Origin: Reticulitermes speratus
Taxonomy: Eukaryota > Arthropoda > Insecta > Blattodea > Rhinotermitidae
Assembly (NCBI GenBank): GCA_021186555.1
Contig: JAJKFL010000042.1
Span: forward strand, 28,085,521 to 28,149,520
DNA length: 64,000 nucleotides
Direction: 5' to 3'
A program made the position numbers and the translations under genes. The notes beneath the pieces are model-generated. The model did not search any database. It had not been told where the DNA came from and saw nothing but the letters and a program-made list of their open reading frames with translations. Shown here one piece after another: positions 44,401 to 54,240 of this stretch (its first letter is position 1; the number at the start of each line of letters is the position of its first letter).

Positions 44401-45193
44401 ATAGACTCTTCACTAACAAACTTTTCTCGACTTGCACTTTATTCTGAGAATTGTCAGATGAACCTACCAAGTAGTTCTGTTTTCGATACTCACTACTCTT
44501 CTGCTGTGGCTGCCTTCTAGCTGAACTGGTGTATGACAAAACACGAGCTACACTAATACCTTGTATGGGCACAAGAGCTGGCTCCACACACACTAAACTG
44601 GGTGAACTCCCTACTCTCTCTCCTATAACTTTTCCCTGAATCACATGTTTAGCTCTTGGTTTCAATACTACCGTGCGTTTACACACGACCGACCACGGTT
44701 CTGATTCTTCCAACTGTATAGGTACTTCTTTACCTTTGCAAGGTTTTACTTGCTTAACCTCACTATGTTGGGACTTTACCCTTGATGTGAAAACATGGGG
44801 GACTAGCCCTGACTTCTGTTTTACATCACCACTAACTACTAACCCTAAACTAGGACCTCTAAATAGTGACAACTTACTATTTGCTAGATCTAACACTGCC
44901 TGCTTAGGTGTGAGAAAATTTACACCTAGTATTCCAGCTGCCATAGTAGGTAGTTGGCTTACTACGAAGGTGTGTCTGAAAATAGCTCCACCCATCAGAA
45001 AAGATACACTTTGCTCTCCCTGAACTGCCAAATTATGTCCTGTCACACCGAAAGGAGTGAGAGACGTGCACTCTACAGGTGCCTTTGACACACCAGGTTG
45101 CAAAATACAACAACTTGACCCTGAATCAATCACTAAGATTCTATTGACACCTTCAATTTGTACTGAGACAATGGGAGTGTCCTGATCCAACAA
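41402..45193 (-). CDS. pol: Gypsy pol polyprotein: protease, RT, RNase H, integrase (intact)
   Basis: About 1263 residues counted from 45,193, where the codon is TTG; the frame stays open further upstream and overlaps the gag end in the -1 frame, so pol is probably made by -1 frameshifting. Domains: aspartic protease with DSGS at residues 23-26 and a downstream GILGVNFL flap/core; RT starting near 380, with YRFCVDYRALN near 440 and catalytic FMDD near 539; RNase H with ATDAS near 690 and a later TDHAALKF; integrase zinc domain H-H-C-C near 870-910 (HP..H...C..C), catalytic core with MDITGP near 940, ITDQGRQF near 1000 and the final Glu in NGLVERLHK near 1040. No internal stops. All catalytic residues expected for activity appear present. 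Confidence 0.93.
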   Translation of the reverse strand: MLDQDTPIVSVQIEGVNRILVIDSGSSCCILQPGVSKAPVECTSLTPFGVTGHNLAVQGEQSVSFLMGGAIFRHTFVVSQLPTMAAGILGVNFLTPKQAVLDLANSKLSLFRGPSLGLVVSGDVKQKSGLVPHVFTSRVKSQHSEVKQVKPCKGKEVPIQLEESEPWSVVCKRTVVLKPRAKHVIQGKVIGERVGSSPSLVCVEPALVPIQGISVARVLSYTSSARRQPQQKSSEYRKQNYLVGSSDNSQNKVQVEKSLLVKSLCDTVILMVVNFSEEELTVPKGTVLGIAQEMSESLVVPIDEGVSTVKNAKAMLFSESSQKVNRKFKEYIATKLAQLSRMERKIIEPVLWEYADLFHDKEDNDFKSTNVIEHRIVTGDAAPIRKHPYHIPFALRDEVDRQVRTMLDKGVIRPSNSPWQSPVILVPKKSETGLPKYRFCVDYRALNAVTKFDSYPLPRFEDTVSTLAGSKWFSKLDLYQGFWQVNICEEHREKSAFSVPSGFYEFNRLPYGMANSPASFQRLMDVVLRNLVGKEAWVFMDDVVIYSDSLEEHARRLAHVFDSFKRANLQLQPEKCDFAKTKITYLGYVLSQSGIEASEDKVRAIQQYPTPQSVKDVRAFLGLCSFYRRLVPHFADIAKPLTQLTKKDLKWQWTQDCQNAFEDLKNKLSNPPILAFPDLKLPLILATDASQVDLGAVLSQVQGGVERPVAYASRQLNKAERSYSASELEALAVVCATKYFRCYLYGKKFLVRTDHAALKFIHKFSDNNARLNRWSLRLGEFDFDIEHVPGSRMGHVDALSRHVALVSKETPLTREKVLEEQLKDSFCNAQRVKRSTRNSEFFCDRDGVLYRRNTGKDNQLVVPKTMITDVIRMNHDPVYASHPGNKRCYDLISLKFWWPKMRFMIEDYVRKCDKCQKRKGQQFRAPLGELPEPTEPFQVTSMDITGPYSQTPRKNKYLLTFIDNFSRYPEAFPIPDISAETCARVYATQIIARHGSGSVLITDQGRQFTSNFFKETCRILNVKKVQTSPYHAQCNGLVERLHKTLHDALAHYVDSSGTNWDLAVPFFLMAYRATPQTTTKYSPFYLIHEREMNLPTMDNLKAKISVNVQDVDLRQRLENLKSNLSKAYKVVHRNNRRAHQKNKSYYDKKAKLRTFEADDKVYLFCPAKKSGVCNKFRCVWKGPYIVKKKLSDLNYQVVDSQGTELIVNVNRLKRSYEQSPMEVRKEKSFNRKVRPIDEGGQEEEVMIRSHPIPCNLPLTTYMK

Positions 45194-45267
45194 AATGGGA
45201 ATAGTCAGTTGTTCTGTGACAGCATTGCTAGAAAACTGAAGATGGGAGTCGCTGTCCTTCCTTCCAT

Positions 45268-46264
45268 CTAGTTCCAGTTTTCCTGAAAATGGGTGCTTCG
45301 ACGCACTTCGTCTTTCTGAGAATTAGTTCTCGCAGGTTGTTGTGAACTAGACTGCATTTTTGTCCTACTATTCTGTCCCCTATCTTGCTTCCTATCAGAA
45401 AACTTCTTATTTCTGAAACAGTGTCTGGCAAAATGTCCAAACTTTCCACAATTATAACACTGTATGTCTTTTCCAGATCTCTGTCTATCGACTACAGCTG
45501 TCCCTGTACTAACTTGTCTCTTATCTCGGATTGAGCCTTGACCAACTGAGGGTTTAACAAAGTCTCGATCTCGAATATCACTATTCATGTTAGAGAAGAA
45601 TGCCTGATTCCTTCTCTCCTGCTTTTCAGCCTCATGTACTGTAACAGCTATCTGTACAGCTTCTTCTACACTTTTCGGCATCCTAAACCGAACCTGCTGC
45701 CCTGGGTTACCTATCAAACCCGAAATAAACGTGGACAGTATCATTCTGTCGGCCTGATCGTAATGAAATCTCTGTAACTGAGGATCATCAACTCTTGGGA
45801 CTGTCTTCATCGCCAACGCACGAACCCTGTCTGCGAAATCCTGCGGCGATTCGTCTCTATGTTGCCTAGCTGACTGCAGCTGCACATAATGGAACTGAGG
45901 AGGTCTAACATCTCTGAAGCGATGCATAAAGGGTTTCCTTAAAAGCATCCCATGTAACATTTACATTTTGTAATACCCTTGAACTACAATAAAATGCTTT
46001 GGCCACGTCTGTTAGTTTCAGCACTGTGATCCTGATCTTGTCAGAATCACTCCAATTCCCAATCCCAGCAGTAGATTCTACTGTATCGAAGAAATCTTTT
46101 ACACTCACTGATTTATCAGACCCTGACCACTTTGGTATTAAGCCAAGTAAAGATAGATCCTTGGTCTGTTGGGGAACTGGTGCACTAACCTGTACCCTCA
46201 AATTTCTTAACTCAGTCTGCATCTGTTCAATTTGTTCCTTCAACAAAACTTCTTCCATTTTTGT
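45268..46264 (-). pseudogene. gag: Gypsy gag with one frameshift
   Basis: The first part begins at an ATG at about 46,264 (MATKMEEVLLKEQIEQM) with a short coiled-coil-like start, then a capsid-like region (WSDSDKIRITVLKLTDVAKAF) ending in a stop near 45,905. The second part, in another frame from about 45,960, continues the capsid (MHRFRDVRPPQFHYVQL, SPQDFADRVRALA) and holds a CCHC zinc knuckle, CYNCGKFGHFARHC, near 45,455. The two parts overlap by about 50 bp, consistent with a single small indel near 45,930. The lesion alone would block virus-like particle assembly from this copy unless supplied in trans. Confidence 0.88.
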
Positions 46265-46299
46265 CGCCATTCTTAAACTCAAATTAACAAATATCACAC

Positions 46300-47125
46300 A
46301 AAATATCTGAGTTACTAAACCTAACTGGACTAGAAGCCGGAACCTCTATACAATGTGACACCCTTAATACTAGTCACTAACAGTGAACCCCCTGTGGTAT
46401 TAGTAAACCACTAAAACACAAAACCCTAATCCGACGCTGCCAACCATTTTTGTACTGGTAAATCGCTGCCACCATATAAGAAAGAGCGCTCAACAGCAAA
46501 AAGATCAACAAGCAGTCAGTGCACACCGTTTTGCTATTTGCGTCGCACCGGATGTACACAATGATCAGCTGTTGGCGTAGCCTGAAGCGGGTTGCCTATC
46601 TTCGTAGGAGTGGGGTAAGGAGAGATGCTAAAGGAAGGGGGGAGTATGTTCGGCAATCTTCGGGTGGGTTAGGCTCGGTCGGCTTCGTGAGGGTGTGGTT
46701 TCTTTGTCTGCAACGCCGTACTCTTATCCACCGAAAACAGAGTACTAGCATTTAATCACACTTACCCAACACTCTTGTGATTTACGTAACAAAATAACTG
46801 CAATTAATTAGTATTAAATATATTATAAAATTCACCAATTATATGTGAGTGTAGCCATACAACACTATAGTGTAAATATAATTATTTGGCTATCTAATAA
46901 AACAATAATAAAGGTCTATTCGAACCAAAAACGACTGTTTGAAAATAAATTCCTTCTGATGGAAACGCAAATCTGAACTAATACAACAAAATAATTAAAG
47001 TAAAACAATGCTTTTCTGGTAGAATAACGCAAGCGGTTACTGAAAATTACCCGTCCTAAATTCGGGAAACGAAACAAATTTAGCACTTTAACTTTGCTTC
47101 ATAGTAATTTACAGTAATATTTCTA
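46300..47125 (-). other. Gypsy 5' leader
   Basis: About 0.8 kb between the 5' LTR and gag. The primer-binding site should begin right after the LTR end (minus strand TTTAGAAATATTACTG); I could not match it with confidence to a particular tRNA 3' end. Confidence 0.5.
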
Positions 47126-47484
47126 AATTAACTACCGCTTACCTCCAGTATTAAATTTTGTCCACAGTTCCTTTGTTTCTTTGTCCCTTTGTCCTCAAAA
47201 CTTGCCCAAACCGTGACTATGTCTTTCCTACTAAGAGGTTTCCAGACAAGTGCTGGGACCAGCGACTGCTCCCTGGATCGCCGTCCGAAATGTTTACGTA
47301 AATTCGTTAACGTGATTGGCTATCGCCAAACCCCTGCATCATTTCACTAGACAAAGCACTGCTTTACGAACTGAATGCTGAGGGTAGAGGGAGGAAAAAA
47401 ACCACACACACAAAGATCAGAAATTAAAATAGAGAGAAAAAACTAACCCATGGAAAATTCCACTGTCTAACTACTTATCCACTA
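47126..47484 (-). repeat. 5' LTR
   Basis: 359 bp, near-identical to 39,053-39,413 (ACTGTCTAAC versus ACTCTCTAAC, and an A-run of 6 versus 8). Confidence 0.9.
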
Positions 47485-47689
47485 CAATATTATAAAAGGG
47501 TGTGTGTGTAACGGAGTATATACCTGTTGCGGCCTGTGCTATGGGTTGTGTAAAGTAGTGTGGTGTACTGACTAACTGTGTTGTTGCGACGCTTTATGGA
47601 AGTGCGGAAAATCTGCGTTTGCATGTAGAGATATCTAGTTAAGAACGAAAGCAAATAAAGAATTTGTTTCACCTATGTTTTGTTCGTCT

Positions 47690-48137
47690 ATTAGGGGTCC
47701 TTTTTTTTATACAATTGAATGTAAAAATTTTCAAGACAATTTCTTCGGTAACCTTTATTAAAGGGTTTTATGAGTTGCATGTTAGTATGTATGGGGCCGT
47801 ATTAATGTTTGCTATTCACAATTAGTAGATCATATGCGGATTTTGGATAATTTGTTTTAATATATCTGTGATATTACAAAAGCCTAGTTTTAAGATTATG
47901 ACGAGTCTGGCCAACATAAATCTTATCATATGTGCCACATTTTAGACTATAAATGCCGCTGGTAGGATTTATCAGTTTTATCTTTTGGAGTTTTAGTAGG
48001 TTATGTAACATATTCGGTGAACGGCATGCGATAAGGAGGGACGAGATCGATATATGATCGATCGATCGAGAAGCTTGTGTACACAGCCCACATGACCTAA
48101 CACAACTACATACACCAGAATAGTATTGTTTTACCAT
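47690..48137 (-). pseudogene. PLE GIY-YIG endonuclease domain, C-terminal piece
   Basis: Leftward reading: PTSGIYSLKCGTYDKIYVGQT (shown in part: GIY, then YVGQT as the GIY-YIG core), NLKTRL, then past a stop YIKTNYPKSAYDLLIVN, a second stop, and YGPIHTNMQLIKPFNKG near 47,770. This order matches the C-terminal endonuclease of Penelope-like elements. At least two in-frame stops inactivate it. No reverse transcriptase part is visible at higher coordinates. A hammerhead motif on the opposite strand follows at 48,263. Confidence 0.85.
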
Positions 48138-48262
48138 TTTTAATATTTTAACATCATACTATTTGAAAATATGTTTATGGCTTTTGTATGGTTTGGGACT
48201 TTTAATGTATGATTTTTTGAACGTGTAAACTGATGTGATGTTCTTGTATTCCTTTGTGATGA

Positions 48263-48305
48263 ACCTCCTGAGGATGAAGCTTGTTTTCGAAACATATGTA
48301 GGGAT
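48263..48305 (+). ncRNA. Hammerhead ribozyme motif next to the PLE endonuclease
   Basis: Core CTGAGGA at 48,268-48,274, stem II GAAG/TTTC around a 5-nt loop, GAAA, palindromic stem III ACATATGT, A, then GGGAT. Stem I (ACCTC/GGGAT) pairs imperfectly. It lies antisense to the GIY-YIG remnant, linking hammerheads and PLEs in this genome. Confidence 0.72.
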
Positions 48306-48479
48306 CCTTAATATACATTACATATGTATTTTATCTAGTGCATTTGTTGGTTGTTATGAAGATCCTAGTTTAAGGATCCTAGTTTATATTTTATGTCACA
48401 GCTGTGTGCCCTTAAATATGGTATTAGCAACTTGTTCAAATGAAAAGTATGTCGGTAACCAGAAGCTGGCATTGACCTA

Positions 48480-48550
48480 TATTTCCCTTCTTCTTCTTCT
48501 GTTTGTCTTTCTTCTTCTTAGTCTTCTTATTCTTCTTCTTCTTCTTCGTT
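48480..48550. repeat. CTT microsatellite
   Basis: Imperfect TTC/CTT repeats with short interruptions. Confidence 0.9.
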
Positions 48551-49065
48551 ACGACTCTTTTTGAGTTTTTGTATGCTCAATGATCTGTTTCAATTCGCTC
48601 CTTCTTTTAGCTTGCACTTTCCAGTCATACATTTTCATAACTTTGAAATCACGTTTTTACTGATCTTTTAACATGCCTTTTTCGTCATACAGAGGTCATA
48701 CCTTCATACTCGTCATGAACGTTTCGAACGAGAGGTTTTTCAGAGCAGTAGGTTGTCGGCCTAATGTCCAACCCACGTTCCCTTAGATCACGTATAATTT
48801 TCTGGTAGGGTTAAGTCCCTTAGCGAAATATTCTGGTTTCTTGTCGCAAAATTTCGCCATTCGTCTGCTCTCGTTTGCTGCCCTCCGAAGGAAGTGTCAG
48901 GGGCACAACAAGAAGGTGACAGTCAGACCTTCTGACAGGCCTTTACCTAATGGCATAAGTGCATCCCACCTCCACGTCCCAGCTATGCCTATATTTACAT
49001 ATCGTATTCTGTGCAAGTATATTAGACTTTCGAAATTTTTTATTAATTTAAACGGAAAAAACCGT
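48551..49065. other. No gene seen
   Basis: No recognised feature. Confidence 0.4.
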
Positions 49066-49165
49066 CAATATTATCTTGATCTTAGAAGATGAGACTGATA
49101 AGTTGTCCCAAAACGTAGGTACAGAGTTGCCACTCTGCGCTGCGTAACATCCCAGAATAGCGTAG
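49066..49165 (+). repeat. Family C terminal fragment with decayed hammerhead-like core
   Basis: TTAGAAGATGAGACTGATAA, TTGTCCCAAAACGTAGG then CTGCGTAACATCCCAGAAT parallels the end of the 19.3-kb repeat (GGGACCGATACGTTGTCCCG, GCTGCGTAAAACCCCAGAAG). Confidence 0.55.
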
Positions 49166-50150
49166 ATCTCAAGTAGATCTGTTGATTCACAACAGAGCAG
49201 AATTTTATAATCCATAAGCTTTATTGCATTGCTGCTGAATAATATCGCAGAAGGATAAAAGGTATATCGGATTTTATCGTCTTGCATAAGAGAGAAAAAT
49301 CATCATTCAGTGATTCAAATACATGAAAAATGGAGCGAGCATATAATGCAGTTAAACTTGACTGTTGTTGTGTGTAATTTTGTTGCTTGGTTCAGGGTCA
49401 CATATGATAAAGCTGGTGTAAGGTTAAGCACAATAGATGTTGTAGAAATGCAATCAAATATGCCGTTTCTTAAATATGGAAATTATTTTCTGAACGCGCA
49501 ATAGACCCGTCACATAATATGCAAGCAGTAATCGACGGCCTATTTTATCAGGAGTTTCTTGAATCATGATGATTTATGCAGTTATTAAAATACCGGTTAT
49601 TTAATTACTGCTTTCTTATGAAAATAAGTGAAAGTTTTCATGGGGTCATTGTTCTGTGTTTTCTTTCTCTGCTTGAATATTCTTCTTGCTCTATTGTTTC
49701 TTTCTCATCTTGAATACTTCAGTAACTAATCTGTTTTTAACTCCTCTGTATCGACTAATAATTCGCCATAAAATATTCACTCTTCTCTTTACACAGTTTT
49801 ACGTAAAAAGTAGGCTACTGTGTCAATTATGAACCAAGAAAAGGTGTGAGTCTTACACTTGTAACTCCCCCACATGCAAACATTAATGTTGTCTTTGTAC
49901 ACCTTTACTTAACTGAGTAACACAACTGTAAGAATGACAGTCTTCTAGTATTATTTTTCAACTTTTGATTCTTTTGCAGTGTGACTGATCACGCAGGAAC
50001 ACAAGCTCATGTCGAAAACAAGTAACAGTCAATGCCATTTATTTGGCACTGAGTATTTATATCTTTATCGATGACATCCAGTTGTGATATAAAAAGAGTA
50101 AAAAGGAAGCACAAACCGTCACTCAAAACTTAAAGTTTTATCAGTTTTTA
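49166..50150. other. No gene seen
   Basis: AT-rich sequence, short frames only. Confidence 0.45.
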
Positions 50151-50152
50151 CT

Positions 50153-50196
50153 GTTTGCTTTATGTTTCGGCTTTTGGAAAAGCGATCATCAGCAAA
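50153..50196 (-). ncRNA. Hammerhead motif with long stem II
   Basis: The minus strand shows TTTG, core CTGATGA, stem II GCTTTT/AAAAGC around CC, GAAAC and a CAAA return strand pairing with TTTG. Stem III (ACATAAAG) is not palindromic and the cleavage-site base is unclear, so activity is doubtful. Confidence 0.6.
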
Positions 50197-50637
50197 TTAA
50201 AAATTTTTACGATTATCTAATCGATTTGTTTGCGTACCTTACGCAGGTTTTTCAACATACTCTTTTACTTCAAAATTCAACTACTTGACTGGATGAGACA
50301 CGAAGAGCGAATAACTAGGATATAAACAACTGTATAATCTACCTTACTTCTCCAGCATTGATAAAAAATCAAAATTAACGAAGAATTTTATTCCACAAGG
50401 CTAATTTATTATCAAGAACTTCTGTTTCACGTACGAAGTACTGAATACATTTTTAATATAACATATATTTTTTATGTTTTAGTGTCGTGATATACAATCT
50501 TTTTTAACTAGTTTCGGTTTATACAATTCCCATTTTTGTAAAGTAGATATCTTAGCTACTTGAATAAGTATCAATTTTATGGTTCTTTTTTCATTTATCT
50601 TCTTCACGTATAAACCGAGAAGTGGAAAATTTTAACA

Positions 50638-51605
50638 AATAATGGAATACCAACCAATATAACTGAAGCATTGAAAGTTTTTATAAAAGTATAAAATGCG
50701 TATTAAACTTCCAAATCATAAACTGTCTAAAATTTTGAACATTAATAAAGGAGTAAGACAGGGTTGTGGACTGTCTCAAACACTATTTAACTTGCACATA
50801 AATCAGCTAATACTGGAGTGGAAATTAACTACAACAACTAGACTCAAAATATGTAATAATAAAATATTCAAAGTGTTGCTATATGCTGATTGTCAAATGA
50901 TACCAGCAAAGAGAGAAGATGAACTGCAATTTGCAGCAAACTCACCTCACAAACTTGCTCGAAAATACAACGTGAAAATAACTACCAAAACAAAGCTTAT
51001 GGCAATATGTGGCAAGGACATACAAAGAGCTAAAATTGTTATTGTTGATATAATTATTTAAGAGGTTACAAATTTTATATGTCTAGGAAACATGATCTCC
51101 GAAATTAAAACAGATATTACAACAAAAATACACCCTTTTAATAAAATAAATGGCACTATCGAAAGACATTTTGGTAAAAATATGCTCCCAAGGCCCAAAT
51201 TACGACTTTACAAGCAGCATTGAAATATGACAGTGAAGATTGGGTTTTAAATAAAAAAAGGATGTCAACAGTGAGAAACAGCACAAATGAAGTTTCTGAG
51301 ATAACTTTTAGGACTGAAAATGTTAGACCATCAAAGGAATACAAAAATTCGAGAAAAACTAAAAGTACAATATAAAGTTGATGAAATTCAGAGCTGCCAA
51401 AAGAATTGGCTACAATATGTTAAAAGGATGGAGCACTCACAAATACCCGGGATAGCACTGGAATACAAACCAAAGGCAAACGCGACATAGATGGACCAAA
51501 AACAAGATGGAGATATCAACAGCATTTTCAAGATTGAGTTTTCACAGGACAGGACCCATGTGTCGCACATTTCTTTAGGTTCATGATGTTGATGATGATG
51601 ATAAA
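50638..51605 (+). pseudogene. Non-LTR retrotransposon RT fragment, 5'-truncated
   Basis: Rightward pieces of a LINE RT: ITEALKVFIK, NKGVRQGCGLSQTLFNLHIN (conserved RQGxxLS turn), LLYADCQMI where the second catalytic Asp of YADD is replaced by Cys, KTKLMAICG, then after a stop FICLGNMIS and later LLGLKMLDHQRNT, QKNWLQYVKRM and PGIALEYKPK. The 3' end runs into a GAT repeat (about 51,585-51,602). It is a third LINE lineage, different from those at 12.5 and 20.4 kb, and clearly inactive. Confidence 0.82.
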
Positions 51606-52540
51606 TCTGAAATGGGACATGCCAGTAAGGAATGTCTTTACTTTTATTCTGATTGACAGGAAGGATGGCAGCTGGAAGCTCTGCGCCTGATGTCCAGCCA
51701 TTTCGCTTCCAGGTTATGGAGTGACCCGCCCAACCTCGCAATAGAACAAGTATTGGCTTTTAGTCTCGGTCCACCAGTTTCTCTTTACCTGAATCGAACC
51801 ATTCCCTTTAAAACATGTCCACATAAAATGTAGGAAGCCCCGGCATTGTTGCCCTTTATGTCTGGTTAGGCAAGAAACTACGCGGAGCCATTCATTTGTC
51901 TCGAACCACACAAGAAGGTAAGTAACACCTCTTCGTATTAGACTTCATAAAACATACTGAAATATGTAGTTATTAGAAGAAACCCCAGGACGTTTGCAAG
52001 GTATAAGCGTGTACAAATTACGTAACACACACAAAATTTTATTATTAAAATGTAGGATACAGTTTCATACAAAATACCAGTCAATATATTTTACACGTAT
52101 CTGAGAAGATGCTTGACTAGGCTTAATGCGGGATCCCGAAAAGAATATGTGAGTGGACGGTGAGGCAGTCATAGGCCCACTCACCATTGTCAGGGCGCCT
52201 AAACTGGTAGCGCATTTTGAATGTGCTACGGAAGCGTAGGGGCAGTCGTAAGAAAGAAAACACTCTAATCCATTGGCTGACTCCAGTGTCTAGCATGCAC
52301 TATGCAGAAGACACACCACTAAAATTTGCAGTGCCATTTGATTTTGAAAATGACACATACTTAATGAGATCCATTCAGAACCAAACAAATCGATATTGCT
52401 CCTCTCTGCAACATAGATGATATATCACAAAGTGACAATAAAGTTATGTTTCTTGCAATTCGTTTGAACCTTGCCAAATGATGCTTTCTGCCTCTCAGTT
52501 CAGACGACAGATTCTAAATAACTGCTGCAAGTGGCTGGGA
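51606..52540. other. No gene seen
   Basis: Short frames on both strands; no motif recognised. Confidence 0.4.
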
Positions 52541-52542
52541 GC

Positions 52543-52775
52543 CCTCATAGCGCATTCGGTATAGTGTCCAGGCTACTCGTTTAACGACAGAGGAAACGTC
52601 ATTCGTTTCCTGGCAGGGGCAAAAATCTTTTCTTTCCTCCAAAGTATGCAGACAATGTCTGGGGCCCACCTAGCCACCTTATCAATGCATACTAAGGCAA
52701 AGATGTAGGGGCATGCAACTTACCATTCACCTCATTTAGTGACGAGGTTAAGAAAATGAGTTGAGCTATAAATCC
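52543..52775 (+). repeat. Diverged main-family SINE
   Basis: CATAGCGCATTCGGTATAGTG as the tRNA-like head, AATGTCTGGGGCCCACCTAG, ACCATTCACCTCATTTAGTG and GAGTTGAGCTATAAATCCCC follow the family's order. Confidence 0.6.
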
Positions 52776-53930
52776 CCTCCCCGATATGCTGTCATGTCGT
52801 GCAAAGGGACACCTATACCTTTACCTCTGAATGTGACTCTTTTAATTAAATACATTTTAAAATATTTTCCGGTTCTCTGTTGAGTCCATTGCGCCATTGT
52901 GTTGCAAATTGTCCAGAAAGAGAAGTCGAACCCAGCAGTTTCTCCTCCGTCTCCTACATACTTTTTCCAGTAACAGACAGGTAATGACAACATATGAAGC
53001 CATCGGACTTTCGGTATGGCTATCCGTTGCAACTCTGTTTAAGTGAATACAATATAATAATACACCGCATTTTTCTACTTAATTTACAGGTACAGTATTA
53101 CAAGTTGCATTGGGGTCTCATCAGCCTTGCACTTACCTTCGTACACCCGGTCCACATAGCTGGTAGGGCAAGAATAATTGTATTTTTGAAAGTCTCATGG
53201 AAGGAAGACACATTTAAGGCCGAAATAAGGATGAATTAATGATATCAAACATACTTCAAGGGCAACAGTATGGAAGAAAACGCAGTGTGTTGGATTTTTG
53301 CGATAATGGCTTAGTTGGGTTTTTATCAAGATCCATAACAACAGTGAAGTTAATCAATTTATTGAGGGTTTACGTCCCTATTGATTTTCGAGACAACATC
53401 CATAACTGGTTGAAAGTGAGTTTAATTATTCTGGTATTACTTCAGATCCTTGGGACTGAAAAAGCTACACTCATAGGCTTATTCTTATTCGTAAGTGATA
53501 GCCTGTCCAGACGGGCCATACAAAAACTAGAATGGACTCCTGCTTAACCGGTGTAAACATAACCGAGCAGTAGGGCGGTTAACCCCTTAACGCCGTGTCG
53601 ACGTAATAGTGTACTACACGAGACCTGGAATGCTCCATGCCAGTGTTGACGTAATATTTCGTTTGACCGAAGAGCTATGATAGCTGCTGTACTCTAAAAA
53701 CGAATTGGAACTATGTGTGCTGTTTCTGCCTGAATTGAGCAGTTAGTGTGTGAAAGATCATTGTTCGTATCTAGCACGTTCTGATTTCTCTTTTATAGAG
53801 ATTGTAAAGGCCAGGGATTTAGAGCATTTGGGAGAGAATACTGCTTCTATATGAGAAAATGTTAAGAAGTCCAAAGAGCTGCTTAATCAGGTTAAAGAGT
53901 AACTAAATAATGAAAAGTAACAAAACTGCA
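52776..53930. other. No gene seen
   Basis: A 102-codon rightward frame at 53,239-53,547 and a leftward 88-codon frame have no recognisable motif. Confidence 0.4.
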
Positions 53931-53934
53931 ACAG

Positions 53935-54240
53935 AGTGAGAAAGAATCCAGCAAAGGTGGGGGGTTAAGGTCATCCCATGACATGCTTGGACAGGCACAG
54001 ATAGGGTGAAATTATAGCTCCAACCCATTCTAAATCCGGCTTTAGAAGGAGGTAGGTAGTCAGAACTATGCTCCGACCGTCTTACCCCCAGAAAAGACCC
54101 GGTACCCATTTCACAAGAGGCTGGGTGGACCTCAAGGCCAGCCTGGAAGGCACGGAAAATTTCGCTCCCGCCGGGATCGGATCTTCGAAGAGTTCAGTCT
54201 GTAGCGAGGCGCTATACCGTCTACGTTATCCCGCCCGCCG
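53935..54240 (-). repeat. Main-family SINE, reverse, nearly full length
   Basis: From tail to head: AATTATAGCTCCAACCCATT, CTTACCCCCAGAAAAGACCC, GGTACCCATTTCACAAGAGG, AATTTCGCTCCCGCCGGGAT, GCGCTATACCGTCTACGTTA then CCCGCCCG. Confidence 0.8.

Larger units (their letters stand above)
39053..47484 (-). mobile_element. Ty3/gypsy LTR retrotransposon, nearly complete, leftward
   Basis: Layout on the minus strand: 5' LTR (47,484-47,126), leader of about 0.8 kb, gag (46,264-45,268, one indel), pol (to 41,402, intact), about 2 kb 3' region, polypurine tract, 3' LTR (39,413-39,053). The LTRs differ by about one substitution and a 2-bp A-run length change, so the insertion is young. LTRs read AGTGGATAAG at the start and TAGTTAATT at the end, resembling the AGT...ATT termini of errantivirus-like gypsy elements, not the usual TG...CA. 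I could not find a convincing 4-6 bp target duplication. Confidence 0.92.

Noticed and set aside
42431-45023. Several small frames over the gypsy pol gene
   Set aside because: Shadows of the intact 1263-residue pol frame.
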